Assembly: GCF_030272615.1 (NCBI RefSeq)
Contig: NC_081405.1
Span: forward strand, 653,312,920-653,376,919
Direction of reading: 5' to 3'
DNA length: 64,000 nt
Source of the DNA: Cryptomeria japonica
Lineage: Eukaryota > Streptophyta > Pinopsida > Cupressales > Cupressaceae
Of this stretch, positions 10,648-22,007 are shown one piece after another (within the stretch, counting starts at the first letter, position 1; every line of letters starts with the position of its first letter). Both the position numbers and the translations under genes were made by a program. A model generated the notes under the pieces. It had not been told where the DNA came from and searched no databases. It saw nothing but the letters and a program-made list of their open reading frames with translations.

Positions 10648-11409
10648 GAGCACCTACCTATGCTGGAGTCACGAGAGAGATTCCCATCGAATCAGAGTTT
10701 GCAAGCAAAGCTGACAGTCGAGGAGAGAGCCGCAGTTCAGGCTATGGGCCTGCGACATATTTTGTATGTGCTTGAGTTTCAGTTGAACATGGGGTTGCTA
10801 ACTGCATTGGCTGAGAGATGGCACTTATAGACTTGTACTTTTCATTTGCCAATGGGTGAGATGATAGTCACCTTAGAGGACGTTTAAAGGATTCTGAGGA
10901 TACCAATTGATGGGGAGTTAGTTCTTTACAATCGAGACGGAGAGAGGGATGCACTGAGACGAGTGTTTCAGGATCTAGAACTGGAGATGAGCGTAGGAAA
11001 CATGGCTTGGGATACCATGACACAGATAGGATTAGCACTACCAATAGTACTAGTAGGAGTGATCAGTGGGTTCCTCTGTCCAGATAGGGTGACACAAGGG
11101 TTGGCAGGCAACAAAGGACACAAGGGCAAGATACGCCTATGTTTTGCGGGTAGGGGAGGAGATAGGCTACTAGAGAGACCTATACTATGGAGTGGTGCCA
11201 CCAGATCAATGGGCTAGGAGCTTCCGTAGACCATCATGGATAGCGACGACCACTAGAGGGAGGACGGGAGAGATGCGTCTAGCGGTGGGGTCATGGGTCC
11301 TCCACCACCACTAGATAGAGGGGGTAGGAGAGATGATCCTGGGGTGGGTCCTTCTAGGGCTCAGACTCCACCGAGGCTAGCCGGCTCTAAGGGAGGGAGT
11401 TCATCATAG

Positions 11410-13110
11410 CCTAGAGGGCTCCCTATGTATCAGTCTTGTACCATATTTGTATGATGATGTAGACACCTTCGGGTGATTGTGTAGCCATATGTATTTTGGC
11501 ATCATTGTATCATGACACTTATGATTTTGATATATATATGAGATGATTCATCCTTGTGGTATCTATATGCATGTGTAGCTATGTGATGTTTCTATGTGAT
11601 GCATGTATCTATGTGATGCTTATGATATGGAAGCAAATATGTACATGAGGAAATGAAATTTTTATTTTTTGTTTTCTTTTATGTTTTGAAAATATTATGC
11701 AAATGTGAATGTGAATGTATGAAATGCAGATGAATATGATAATGCAAATAACTACTTACATGATGAGAATGTAAAATGTGCTAACATGTGTTGTGTGCAG
11801 GATGTGATGCAATTGCAATATCTATATGTATGTATGAAATGCTTAATATGTGGTAGTGCAGGTGCAACTACATGAAATGCAAATATTTTTGGCATGTCAT
11901 TATACTCATTCATGTGATAGCAGGCTACACGGACTCAAGAAGGATGATGGAGGTCAATCAAGAAAGGGGGATGAAAGATAGAAGATATGGAAGTGAAAGA
12001 GCTTCTTTTGTGTTATCATCATTGAGCTTTATTATGGCAAAATAGGTTATGACAATCGAGGCATATGTTTGACCCAGAAAGTCATTGTACCTGTTTGCAT
12101 GGAGATCAGATAGTTGCAAACAAGGAATGCCCTAGTTCACACTAGACTCTCAGTGTCCTCATATCCTTGGACAAGTCAAAGCATTACTAAGAGACAATCC
12201 ATAGACAACAAAGAAAAATAGGTGACGATACCCCATCCTCGCCTTTCTAGTCAAAGACATCCTGGAGATAAAATCTCTAGTAAGAGACATCCTAGAAAAG
12301 CTAAAAGACATGCCACCAAAAAGATAAAATCAAAAGAAAACCAAGACTCGACACCAACATCCACTGTAGTCCTCAAGTTTAGTGTCTCTTGTCACTTGTA
12401 TAAGTCTATTTGATTGTGGTCACAATGTTTACTTTCACAAAAGGATAGATAGCACTGAACCATAATGTTGTCTGAGTCTGTTGAAAGATTTGATTTGTTG
12501 AAGTCCATTGTTGCTCGTGTACCTCATCTGAAACTGATTGAATCCATGCAACTGATACTTTATTGCAGAGAAGATGAAACTTTATTGCGGATTGTGTGCG
12601 GATAGATTGAAGAAAACTGGAAGAAACTGTACTCCTCAGAACGTGTGATGCGCTCAATTCCACACCCATTACTAGACGTATGATTTGCCTTAGCCACAGA
12701 TAGCAGTTGATTTATTATGGATTTAAAGGGGTGAAAAAGAATGATTATTATGAATAGCTAACCAATCTTAGGTAGATCAATAACAAGCCATGATGGGAAT
12801 GGGTAAGTTTTATTATGGATGAAGAGGTTGTGAGTGTGTGCAAAGTGAAAGGTGAGATTGAATCCTAAAGGAGGGAGGAGCAATGTCTCTACACATGGCG
12901 CCAGTGACCCAGTTTTCACCATGGTACTTGCCCACGGTGCCACCGAAGTGGTTTTCACTGTTGGAAGAAATGTTTTTCTTTACTTTTTTTATTTTTCAAT
13001 TTTTTATATTTTATTTTTTATTTTATTTTTTTGTATTTTTTATTTTTTTTAAATTTTATTTTGTATTTTTTTATTTTTTTTGTATTTTTGAATTAGGATA
13101 CTCTGAAGAG
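11410..13110. other. Non-coding spacer of F between the PMD gene and pol
   Basis: No domain recognised. TATGTGATG-type simple repeats occur at about 11577-11630, AT-rich sequence to 11930, and a nearly pure T/A tract at 12962-13089, where the plus strand is runs of T broken by single A or G. The tract ends 22 bases before the pol stop codon, so on the element's RNA it is an A-rich stretch right after pol. Small ORFs at 12222-12413 and 12406-12669 have no recognisable content. Confidence 0.5.
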
Positions 13111-14502
13111 CTATGTGTAAAACCTGCGAAGGTGCATGTTGTTGATAGGATCCTCCAAAGGTTTGCCATCTGAATTTGAGAGCTGATATGCACCAGATCC
13201 ATAGGCTGTTGTAATGATGTAAGGACCAAGCTAATTTGGTTTGAACTTACCCTTCTTCTCTCTGTCTTGCTGATTTTTAGGATTTTCTCTGAGAACCAAG
13301 TCACCCTCCTCAAATGTGTGAGTCTTTACTTTATGATTGTAACTACAACTCATTCTTTGTTGATAAGCCTTGGGATGATTAAAAGCATTTTGTCTTCGTT
13401 CATCCAATAGTTCAAGTTCCTGTAAGCGAGAGACCCTGTAGTCTTCATCACTGATAATGTTTTGCAAAGAGACTCATAAAGAGGGTAACTTGACCTCAAT
13501 AAGAAAGATAGCTTCAGTGCCGTAGACAAGTGAATAAGGTGTAGCTCCTGTAGGTGTGCGGACACTTGTGCGATAAGTCCAAAGTGCAGGATTAAGTTGG
13601 ATATGCCAATTGCAGCCAACATCGTTGACTATCTTTTTTAGGATTTTAAGGATTGTTTTATTAGACACCTTAGCTTGACTATTACCTTGGGGGTAATAAG
13701 GTGGGGAGAAATGATGAGTAATATGGAAGTGATCACAGAGTTCACGAACATCCTGATTTTTGAAGGGACGCCCATTGTCGGTGATGATGGAAATAGGAAT
13801 GTCGTATCGACAAATGATGTAGTTGAGAATGAATGTAGCAATCTATTTCCTAGTGACTTGTGTGAGAGGCATGACTTTGATCCATTTTGTGAAATACTCT
13901 ATGGCAGTGATGATGAATTTGTGGCCATTGGAAGAAGGAGGGTGAATCTTGCCTATGACATCGAGTCCCCATTGGAAAAAGGGCCAAGGAGTCACAATTG
14001 GTTGAAGTTCTTGTGCTGGCGCATGAATGAGGTCTCCATGAAGTTGACACTACTTACATTTCTTGACAAACTGATATGAGTCTTTTTCCATATTGGGCCA
14101 GTAATATCTAGTCCTGGTGAGTTTCTTGGCTAAGGTAGGACCACTAGAATGTGGACCACATATCCCTTCATGAACTTCATGTAACGCAATCAGAGCTTCA
14201 TCCCTTTCTAAACATCTAAGAAGAGTGCCATCTAGACCTTGACGGTATAGGATATCAACTAAAATGATGTATTGAGAGGATTGGCGAATGAAAGTGCGAC
14301 GTTGGTTGTTGGATAAGTCAAGAGGAAGAATATTATTGCTTAGGTATGTGAAAATGGAACCATATAAATGGGAATCAGGACCAACAACACATATCATTTT
14401 AGTAGGAGTGATCTCATATGAGGGAACCAAAAGGTTATCCACCAAGAACTCATAGCGGGTTTCATTCTGTGGTAGATCGATTAGTGAAGCAATTGTAGCC
14501 AT
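13111..14502 (-). pseudogene. F integrase
   Basis: Integrase inserts the cDNA into the host genome. Reading leftward from 14502: an H2C2 zinc finger (HEVHEG ... YYWPNM ... KKCKKC), then the rve catalytic core with GLDVIG and ITDNGRPF supplying the two Asp residues. The GNSQAKVSNKTI segment has Lys where family members have the catalytic Glu (QAEA). The C-terminal domain (YQQRM, FEEGDLVLR, GKFKPNQLGPY) ends in MHLRRFYT and a stop at 13111. At least one stop (near 13475) and changes of frame break the gene. No chromodomain is seen, in line with a non-chromoviral Tat element. Confidence 0.85.
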
Positions 14503-14990
14503 GACATATGCGGCTAGATTCTACTCTCTTGGTATCTGCTCAAAGTCTAACTTCATGAAATGTTGTTTCAGGTCATCCACCATTCTTTTGTAAGGCATTA
14601 ATTTTTCATCTTTAGTTTGGTAATCATCATTCGCTTGATGAATTACAAGTTGAGAGTCCCCAAAAACATGAAGCTCTTGGATCTTCCACTAAACTGCAAT
14701 CCGTAATCCAGTTGTTAATGCCTTGTATTTTGCTATGTTATTAGTGCAAGGAAATGATAATCGATATGATTTTGGTATGGAATCCCCTTGAGGAGTTATG
14801 AAGAGGATTCCAACTCCTACCCCATGCTATGTGTATGAGCCATCAAAGTATAGCTACCAAGGCTTTGTGTGTGACACTGTTAAGATGGATTCATCTAGAA
14901 ATTTTGAAGTTAGAGGAACACCATCTATCATAGGAGCATCTATTAATTGATCTGCAATAGCTTGTCCTTCTATTGCTTTTCTGTCCACAT
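14503..14990 (-). pseudogene. F second RNase H (archaeal-type, RVT_3-like)
   Basis: The minus strand reads LYFDGSYT, GILFITPQGDSIPKSYRL, then KIQELHVFGDSQLVIHQAND and KLDFEQIPRE. The YFDGS, GDSQLVI and IPRE blocks are those of the plant/archaeal RNase H that Tat and related retrotransposons acquired in addition to their own RNase H. Several in-frame stops are present. It lies between the first RNase H and integrase, the standard Tat position. Confidence 0.75.
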
Positions 14991-15345
14991 ATTCAATGTC
15001 AAATTCACTCAGGAGCATGACCCATTTGGCTAGTCAACCAGTAAGTGTTGCTTTATTGAGAAGGTATTTCAATGGATCAATCCTTGTGACCAACTTAGTT
15101 TTATGAGTTAGCATGTAATGTCATAATTTGTGCAAAGCAAAGACCATAGTGAGACATGCATGTTCAATTGGTGTGTAGTTTAGCCCATATCCCACCAATG
15201 TACGACTGATGTAGTAGACTACCTTTTCTTTGCCTTCAGCAACCTATTGTGCTAAGAGTGCCCCTAGTGCTGTTGAAGTAGCAGATATGTATAGCTGAAA
15301 AGGATTACATTTATTTGCAAGTTGTGCTATGAATCTTTGTATGGA
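14991..15345 (-). pseudogene. F first (retroviral-type) RNase H
   Basis: Directly after RT the frame gives LYISATSTALGALLAQ, KVVYYISRTLVGYGLNYTPIE, HYMLTHKTKLVT and KWVMLLSEFDIEY, the usual Ty3/gypsy RNase H (degrades the RNA strand of the RNA/DNA hybrid). The catalytic Asp before LY is replaced or shifted, and stops occur (LLAQ*, LHKL*, LTG*). Confidence 0.75.
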
Positions 15346-16125
15346 CTAGAGTCTCCCTTGTAAAGATCGAAGTTGACTAATATTTCTTGGTGGTTGCATC
15401 TCTAGGATGGCCTTGAATTTTGCTAGATTGGCTTCAATTCCTCTTTTTAAGACAATGAATCCCCGGAGCTTCCCGGAGGTTACTCCAAAGACACATTTCT
15501 TGGGGTTTAATCTTACTTTATATTTCTCCAACCGATCAAAAATGACTGAAAGTATGTCCAAATGTGTATCTATGTCTATTGATTTGCCCAAGAGGTCATC
15601 AACATAATCTTCCATAGTAACGTGCATGAGATCATGAAAGATAGTAGTCATGGCTCTTTGATATGTAGCACCTGCATTTTTTAGCCCAAAGGGCATGACA
15701 TTCCAGTAGAAATTTCCCCAAGGACAAGTGAATGTTGTTTTGTGCTGATCCTCAGATGCGATTTTTATTTGATTATAACCAGAGAATCCATCCATCAAAT
15801 ATAACATCGCATGACCTGCTGTGAGATCTACGATCAAGTCAATATTTGGTAATGGAAAGTCATCCTTCAGACAAGCTTTGTTGATGTCTCTGAAATCTGT
15901 ACATATTCTAATGCTATGATCTGGTTTATTGATAGGCACTAAGTTGGAGATCCATTCAGGATAATCAATTGGGCGTATGAGTCCAACATCCAATAATTTT
16001 TCAAGCTCTGATTTGACTAATAATGCCACTTGCGGATGCATCTTTCTTAATTTTTGTTTCATTGGTTTCGCTCCCGATTTGATTGTCAGATGATGCATTA
16101 CTAAATCTGGATCCAATCCAGGCAT
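15346..16125 (-). pseudogene. F reverse transcriptase
   Basis: This is an open 259-codon stretch covering the RT fingers and palm. It carries MDGFSGYNQI (first catalytic Asp), TFTCPWGNFYWNVMPFGLKN and the YVDD box (EDYVDDLLGKS), followed by LNPKKCVFGV, so the catalytic residues are intact. Upstream, PGLDPDLVMHHL is the usual linker into RT. The frame ends at TAG at 15346 (LQGRL*), after which RNase H continues in frame. Best preserved domain of F. RT is part of the Gag-Pol polyprotein, so the ORF start at 16125 is not a true gene start. Confidence 0.85.
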
Positions 16126-16807
16126 ATCAGTGTATGCCCATGCAAAATTGATTTGTCACTCTATGAAGAAACTTATGAATTTTGATCTTTCTGTCTCCGT
16201 CAGAGATTGTGCCAGGAATATGTTATGTGGAACTTCTTCTATACCAATGTTTTTTTTGATCGTTTCCTCCACTAACATAGATGATTTTTCTTCATATGAT
16301 GTCGGGAGAATGTCGAGCCTTCCATCTTCGGGTGCCTCAAAGGTTTTCGCCCTCAGATACGTCCTTTCTTTTTACTTTTGTGGGGTCAGACAATGCCACA
16401 ATGTGGTTTTCACCATAAGACCCTTGATTTATTTTTATTTTTATATTTTTACGACTAGAAGGCCCAACACCCTCACCAAAATATGCCATGTTGTTGAGTT
16501 CTATAGTGTATCCTGCCTTATGGTCCCCAGGGGGAAGATCATCTCGTATGCCTAGATAGTCAATAAAGGCGTCATCATTTTGGAACGTGTCGAACTGTGC
16601 AGGTCCTTCAAGGTCCCAATCAATAAGTTGGTGGTGAATAAGGGGAAGGCCTTTGATGTCTTCAAAGTTAGCGGAGCTAAGGCTGAAGATGCAGTTATAT
16701 TTAGGTATGTCGAGGTAGTTATCGAGGTCATCGTTGGCACTCTCCTCATCGATATCAATCATGAATGAATTCAAATTATCATCACGAATAGCACATTCTG
16801 GGATAGG
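16126..16807 (-). pseudogene. F pol linker between protease and RT
   Basis: The open stretch 16337-16774 encodes an acidic linker (DDLDNYLDIPKYN, YFGEGVGPSSRKN) typical of the spacer before RT in this family, and 16126-16336 continues it with interruptions. It is cut at 16807 by element G and resumes upstream at 28700. Confidence 0.55.
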
Positions 16808-19800
16808 TGTTGGTACTTTTTTATGTTGAACAGCAAAATCAACAACCAGTATAATCTACAACCAAATTTTGAAAGCTAGCCAACCTCAACTATGATTTCA
16901 AAGGACTAACTAGACCAACTTAACAAGGATATTTAATCCTTCTTCTCTTCAGGCTCTGCAAGGCCTAGGCGGGTTTACCTATGATGCACTTCAGATACAG
17001 TCTAAACTCACACACAACATCACCATTAAAGCAGAAATCTCAAACATAGATCAACAATAAGGAAAGTACTGCAAACTAGCTACATTTACATTGACTCTCA
17101 ACTACATTGGAGCTTGAGATAGGTGGGCCATTACCACAAAACAGAAAGAAAAGACATTAAATTCTGTTTTGATTTTAAATCTCTGAGAAAACCCCAAAAT
17201 GTGCAAGACCAGTGCCTTATCCAAGGGCAGCAAAGTCATACATCAGACTACAAATGAAAACACTCATTGCAAATCCATCTTCATCATGAAATATTCCTGC
17301 ATAAATGCATTACTAAGCTTATCCACAGAAAACATCAGATCCAGAAACATGAACCCCATTTCATTAATGTTTACTCACAGAGTTTAAAATCTTCCTTGAA
17401 GATTACCTACAAACAAGCATTACACTGACAGACACAACTGTTCATGATATACATGATCCTCCTTAAGAATCAAATTTGAATAAAATGAAAGTACATTTCA
17501 GAGACAAATTATGTGCGAACTTGTGCATGCCTTACATACAAAAGAATCTGCAACAAATAACACCTATAGCAAGAAAATAAGACATTACTCTGCAACCTTG
17601 AAAATAAACCCAAAATTGGAAACCAAGAAATCTGGAGCCTTTCTCGCAGAATTCTAGAACCCTTACAATGAGAAGAAAATGAGAATAAGAAGGAGAGGGG
17701 AAAACATTAGGTTCAACCGAAATTGCCAAGTGTCTCTTTTTCCAACTGAAATCACTTCCTTCTTCTTTCCCATGGACACTTATCTGAAAATATCATAAAT
17801 TTTTTAAAACAAACATCATAACTGCATTCCTCATTCTGAGGGCTTTATGGTGATATATAATACTTTTACATTTGGCCAAAAATTAAACCTTGGGCTAATT
17901 AAACTTGAACAGGAGACCATCATTTAAATTTTTCAATTTCTTATATAGTTTCAACTATATATTTAACTTGATTTTAACTTTGACTTTTGGCCTAATTTTG
18001 CCCTGATGCCCTACCATATGGCAACCTCTGATTGGCTGATGGGGTGATGAGGCGCCACCTCGGATGACGCCTCATCACTGCCGCATGCATGCCTCATCAC
18101 TGCCACTTGTACGCCACCTGTTTGCTTGCTTGTCGGCCACATCGTCGCTACCTTAGTGACACCTCAGCAGGACCTGCGAGTTGTCTTTCCACCTGGACCC
18201 GCCTCCTATCTTTCACCATTTCGCAATGGCTAACTAGCTTGCATCTTCGGGTCATGAAGTCACGTGAGCCGTTGCATCCTTTGCAAGATGCATGCTCTTT
18301 AACTCTTCACAATTTTGTGAACCTTAACTGGAGAGCATCTTCCTTTCGCGAAATCGTGCTGGCCGTTGGATCTCCTGGACTTGCATGGTCTTTAATTCCT
18401 TTCGTTGAGCTTTTTGCCATTTTGCAGAGCTTAACTGGCAAGTATCTTTGTCTTGCGAATCCACGCTCTTCGTCAATCTCCTTGGAACATGATCAAACAT
18501 TAAGCCACCCAATCTCTACAAAACTCACCTACCTTGGGATCCATGCCTGCGTGGGGTCCACCTTGTCGCCACCTCTCAACCTCCTCGGTCACCTTGGGAA
18601 GAACGCTCACATGCATGGGGTCCATTTGGGTGCCCAATTGGCACCATCCGTCAAAAGCCCAAAGCTTTGACACTATGGATGGGTAAAGCCTTACTTATAA
18701 ACATACAAAATTTTGCTCCCACCACCAATGTGGGATATATGCATTTTCCTGAGAATGCATTTCTTAGCTTACCCCTTGAATTTTAATGGCGGCCTTTCTA
18801 TCATTTACATTGCCTGGAAGTTTCTACATTTTACATGCCATGTTAAGGATCACTTTCAGAACCACGCTGCCACTCTATTACATTGGCTTGGGGTTTTCTA
18901 TGCTCCATCAACTCTCCACATAGTAGTGAGGATTGGCATTCATTTGCTAATTGAATTTCTTCAAAATTTCAATGCACATTTACATACCACGTAGGGGAAA
19001 ATGAACTGGTGTTTACTTTACTACTTGCAATTTAGTTGGAGTTAATATTGCATTCCCCAAATGCCACAAACAAGAAAGGAGATTTGGCATTTGCTTATAG
19101 TTTTATATGGTCCCCAAACGTTGCATAGGAGTTTTTAAAACTACACACCATTCAAACCAAATAGCACGCAGAGACTAAACTGCTAATTACATTGGATTGA
19201 AAGTTTCATTTGCCAATTTCATTAACCACGTTGGAGAGTTTTCAACGGAACTTCTCCAATCTGGCGTAGAGGGAGAAGAATGGCCATTTGCATGCCATGC
19301 AGACGAGGAAGAGGATTGCTATTTAGATAGTGATTTCAATGCCTGAGCAAGCATGTGAGAGGTGAGGTTTGGCTGGAAGCCTACTGATTGCATTAGCTAT
19401 TTATTTTAGGTTGCCTCTCCTAACTCCACGTAGGGGTTGATTGCCTTCTTTCAACCTCCTTCATCCACAGCTCTACGTAGGGGGATATTTATTGGTCTAC
19501 TCCTCACGCAGATATTGTTTTAGCTGGAAATGGCCATGGAAATTGGATTTACACCTACTGTTTGCATTGGCTTTGAGGTTGAAAACCTCTTCTTTCAAGA
19601 ATCATGCAGGGGCTGCTATTCCATTTCTTGGAGATTTCACTGCACTCTGCAAACACCACGCACAACAGGGAATGAGTGTTGGCTGGGCTTCACACATTTG
19701 TCAATTTGAATTTTCTTGAAATCTTGATGGCCACGCTCTAGCTCACGCACAACAGGGACTAAAGATTGATTGCTACTAGCAATTAGACAATCTGTGCTTT

Positions 19801-21264
19801 TCCCTTTTCAATAGTCAATGCATAAGCTTGATTCTAAAAATCGTCTATTGCCAGAGTATGAAAGGACTTCTCTATTCTCCAAAATTATACTCTATTCCAT
19901 ATTGGGAATTATCTCATTGACCATGTCAATCTCTTCCTCTTCTGTACCAGGACTAGAATATTTAACAAGAATTTATAGTAACATTAACATGAAATCCCAT
20001 ATCTTTATGCATCATGAAGTCATGTATTAAGAACATTTTCACCATAAAAATAAATGCACAAGCATGAGTCAGCTCGGGCCTCAAAGTGGGTCCGACTAAA
20101 TTTTTTTTTGTTTTCATGCAACTAACCTTTGAAATGCCTCACAAACCTTAAACATAACTCTAGATACGATCAACACCATTTTTGGATCATCAAACTGAGT
20201 TTTGTAACTTTTAGGCACTTATGCCACATTTTCACATTTAATCACGAAGACGTAATTTTCAAACCGGTCAAAACATCTTTTTGGACCTCGCCATCTGACA
20301 GACGTGTACTCTGATATACAAGCATGAACTCTACCAAACGGTGTTTCAAGATGAATCCCGAGTGAAGAGATATTAATTGTCATAAATGACCAACTGGCTT
20401 TGTCAGCACTGCAGACCTGATGAAGTCAATGTTCAAGCAACACATGATTCCTTTCTTAAAAATATCAAATGACCTCCGTAGACCCTCAAATCTGAGACAT
20501 AGGTACCTTGAAGTACATATCAAAACTTAGAATTCTCAGTTTGATCAAAAGACTGACTGGGTAGAAATGGTGCGCTCATAAAAATAGCCACAATCTACTG
20601 ATATAGCAAAGAAAGTACGGACCACTGAAATAGGTGGCTCAAGAAACCCTTCTGAAAACTGATCAAATGGATTGGTAGGAGCTTTAAATTTGAAACATAG
20701 CTTGTCATTTATACCAAAAATAGCCTAGAGGAAACATTCTAACATGACACTCACTGAGGCAACTTTTACACTTGTGCAAAATAGGGCTCTGACTAGCAAC
20801 TGAAACAGGGACTTTCCAAAACATACAAACTGCAAACGGATTTGGCTTTGAAAACTGAGCAAATGGATTCATAAGGACTTGAAATTTTGCAAGATAACTC
20901 ATATATATGCATACAATTGAATCCATTTTGAAATTATTCATGATGATCAACAAGGCAAAATATATAAACACTCAAAGTAGGCTACTTAATAAAATTTGCA
21001 TTTGTGCCTAAAATGCACTTTCAGCTCACCCCTTGAAATGGGTACCTGATAAACTGATCCAAACTGAATTTTGAAAGTTGCACATCACTGCATAGGCCAA
21101 ATGAAAGGTGTAGGACACATTTCCCAAGCCTTACCCTTTGAAAATCAACTGGCTCCATTCTACCCTCTCTCTAACTAGGCCATTCAAATTGACTCATTTT
21201 ATGATCATTTGAAAATGCAAAGAAATTTTTTGAAATCTTGACTCAAATTTAATGAGTCTCAATA
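16808..21264 (-). repeat. 3' LTR of G (4457 bp)
   Basis: TGTTGGTAC at 16808. The other end reads TCTCAATA where the partner LTR has CCCAACA, so the terminal CA has mutated. About 8 differences from the other LTR in the first 205 bases by eye. Open stretches on the plus strand (18089-18670, 193 codons; 18713-18994) are antisense to the element and are broken in the other LTR, so they are not called genes. About 18000-18660 is GC-richer, with gene-like base content. Confidence 0.9.
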
Positions 21265-22007
21265 GTGGCTTTGACTCAGGATGGATGATTGCAAGATCAA
21301 CACAAGAATCCAAATATCTATGGTTAAGCAGACCACCCAAAAATGGATCACTTCTCTTCTCTTCTCAAAAGTAGAGCTTCCTTATTCAACCCAAATAACA
21401 AGGAACTTTATTGAAAACCACACAACTGAAAGAAAAGCGACTGTACAAGATATACAAACATATTTATGAAATGGCTCCCAGCCACTAAAGTCTAAACCAA
21501 CTCTTTCCCTTATCAAAAATCTGATTCTCATCACTTAATAATGTAAACAATCTGAAGCAAACACTGATAATCAGAAAAATGCTTCTATTACGACACACAT
21601 CTTTTTGCATGCTTTTCCAATTAGCATTATATGCATACCCATCATGAACACAATTTTGAACCTTACTTTCATGATCAACCACTGAAATGTATCCATTCTT
21701 TTCATCATCTACTAAGTGAAATAAATCAGCATCTTTAACATCCCACTCTTGAAAAAATGAACATACCTCTAGCTCAAGCATATAATCTGAAGTAAGATTT
21801 GCAAATTCACTCATCTTCGCATGAAAAACTTCAAGATGGGGTTCAGCATTATGGACATGTCACTGTTGCACGGAATGGTATCAACATTATGGATTGGTTC
21901 ATCATTTACAACATCTGGTTGATCAATTATTTCTTCATACAAAGGGTTAGAAACCAAATGAAGAATCCCCTTATGAACATTATGACAATGAAGTGGTTGG
22001 TCCATAT
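21265..22007 (-). other. G 3' non-coding region
   Basis: Between the gag stop and the 3' LTR. Short open frames only (for example 21485-21814 on the minus strand, which could be a continuation of the gag tail in another frame: SEFANLTSDYMLELEV). The expected purine-rich tract beside the LTR is not visible. Confidence 0.4.

Larger units (their letters stand above)
9780..11409 (+). pseudogene. Antisense plant mobile domain (PMD) gene, two exons, in F
   Basis: Exon 1 (9780-9830, 17 codons from ATG, MALVRSPIQRPTDAGEP) ends at a consensus donor GTAAGT. Exon 2 starts after TTCTTGACTACAG at 10648 in the same phase. It reads VEERAAVQAMGLRHILYVLE, then LLTALAERWHL, TFHLPMGEMIVTLEDV, RILRIPIDGE: the conserved start of the plant mobile / aminotransferase-like domain found in MAIL-type proteins and many transposons. 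A Pro/Gly/Arg-rich tail runs to a stop at 11407-11409. In-frame stops at 10828, 10885, 11215, 11227 and 11254 kill this copy. It lies between pol and the 3' LTR on the strand opposite to gag-pol, the place where Tat elements carry additional antisense ORFs. Exon joining is inferred. Confidence 0.75.

Noticed and set aside
12852-13173. Phe/Tyr-rich ORFs at 12852-13173 as membrane proteins
   Set aside because: They are translations of the T-rich tract.
18089-18670. 193-codon plus-strand ORF in the G LTR as a gene
   Set aside because: It is inside an LTR, antisense to the element, has no domain, and the matching stretch of the other LTR (25449-26091) is broken.
18713-18994. 93-codon ORF repeated at 26197-26415 as a conserved protein
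   Set aside because: The similarity is explained by the two LTRs being copies of one sequence; no independent conservation is visible.
21265-21285. Plus-strand primer site TGGCTTTGACTC after the left G LTR
   Set aside because: The gag gene and the better primer site at 24183-24200 are both on the minus strand.
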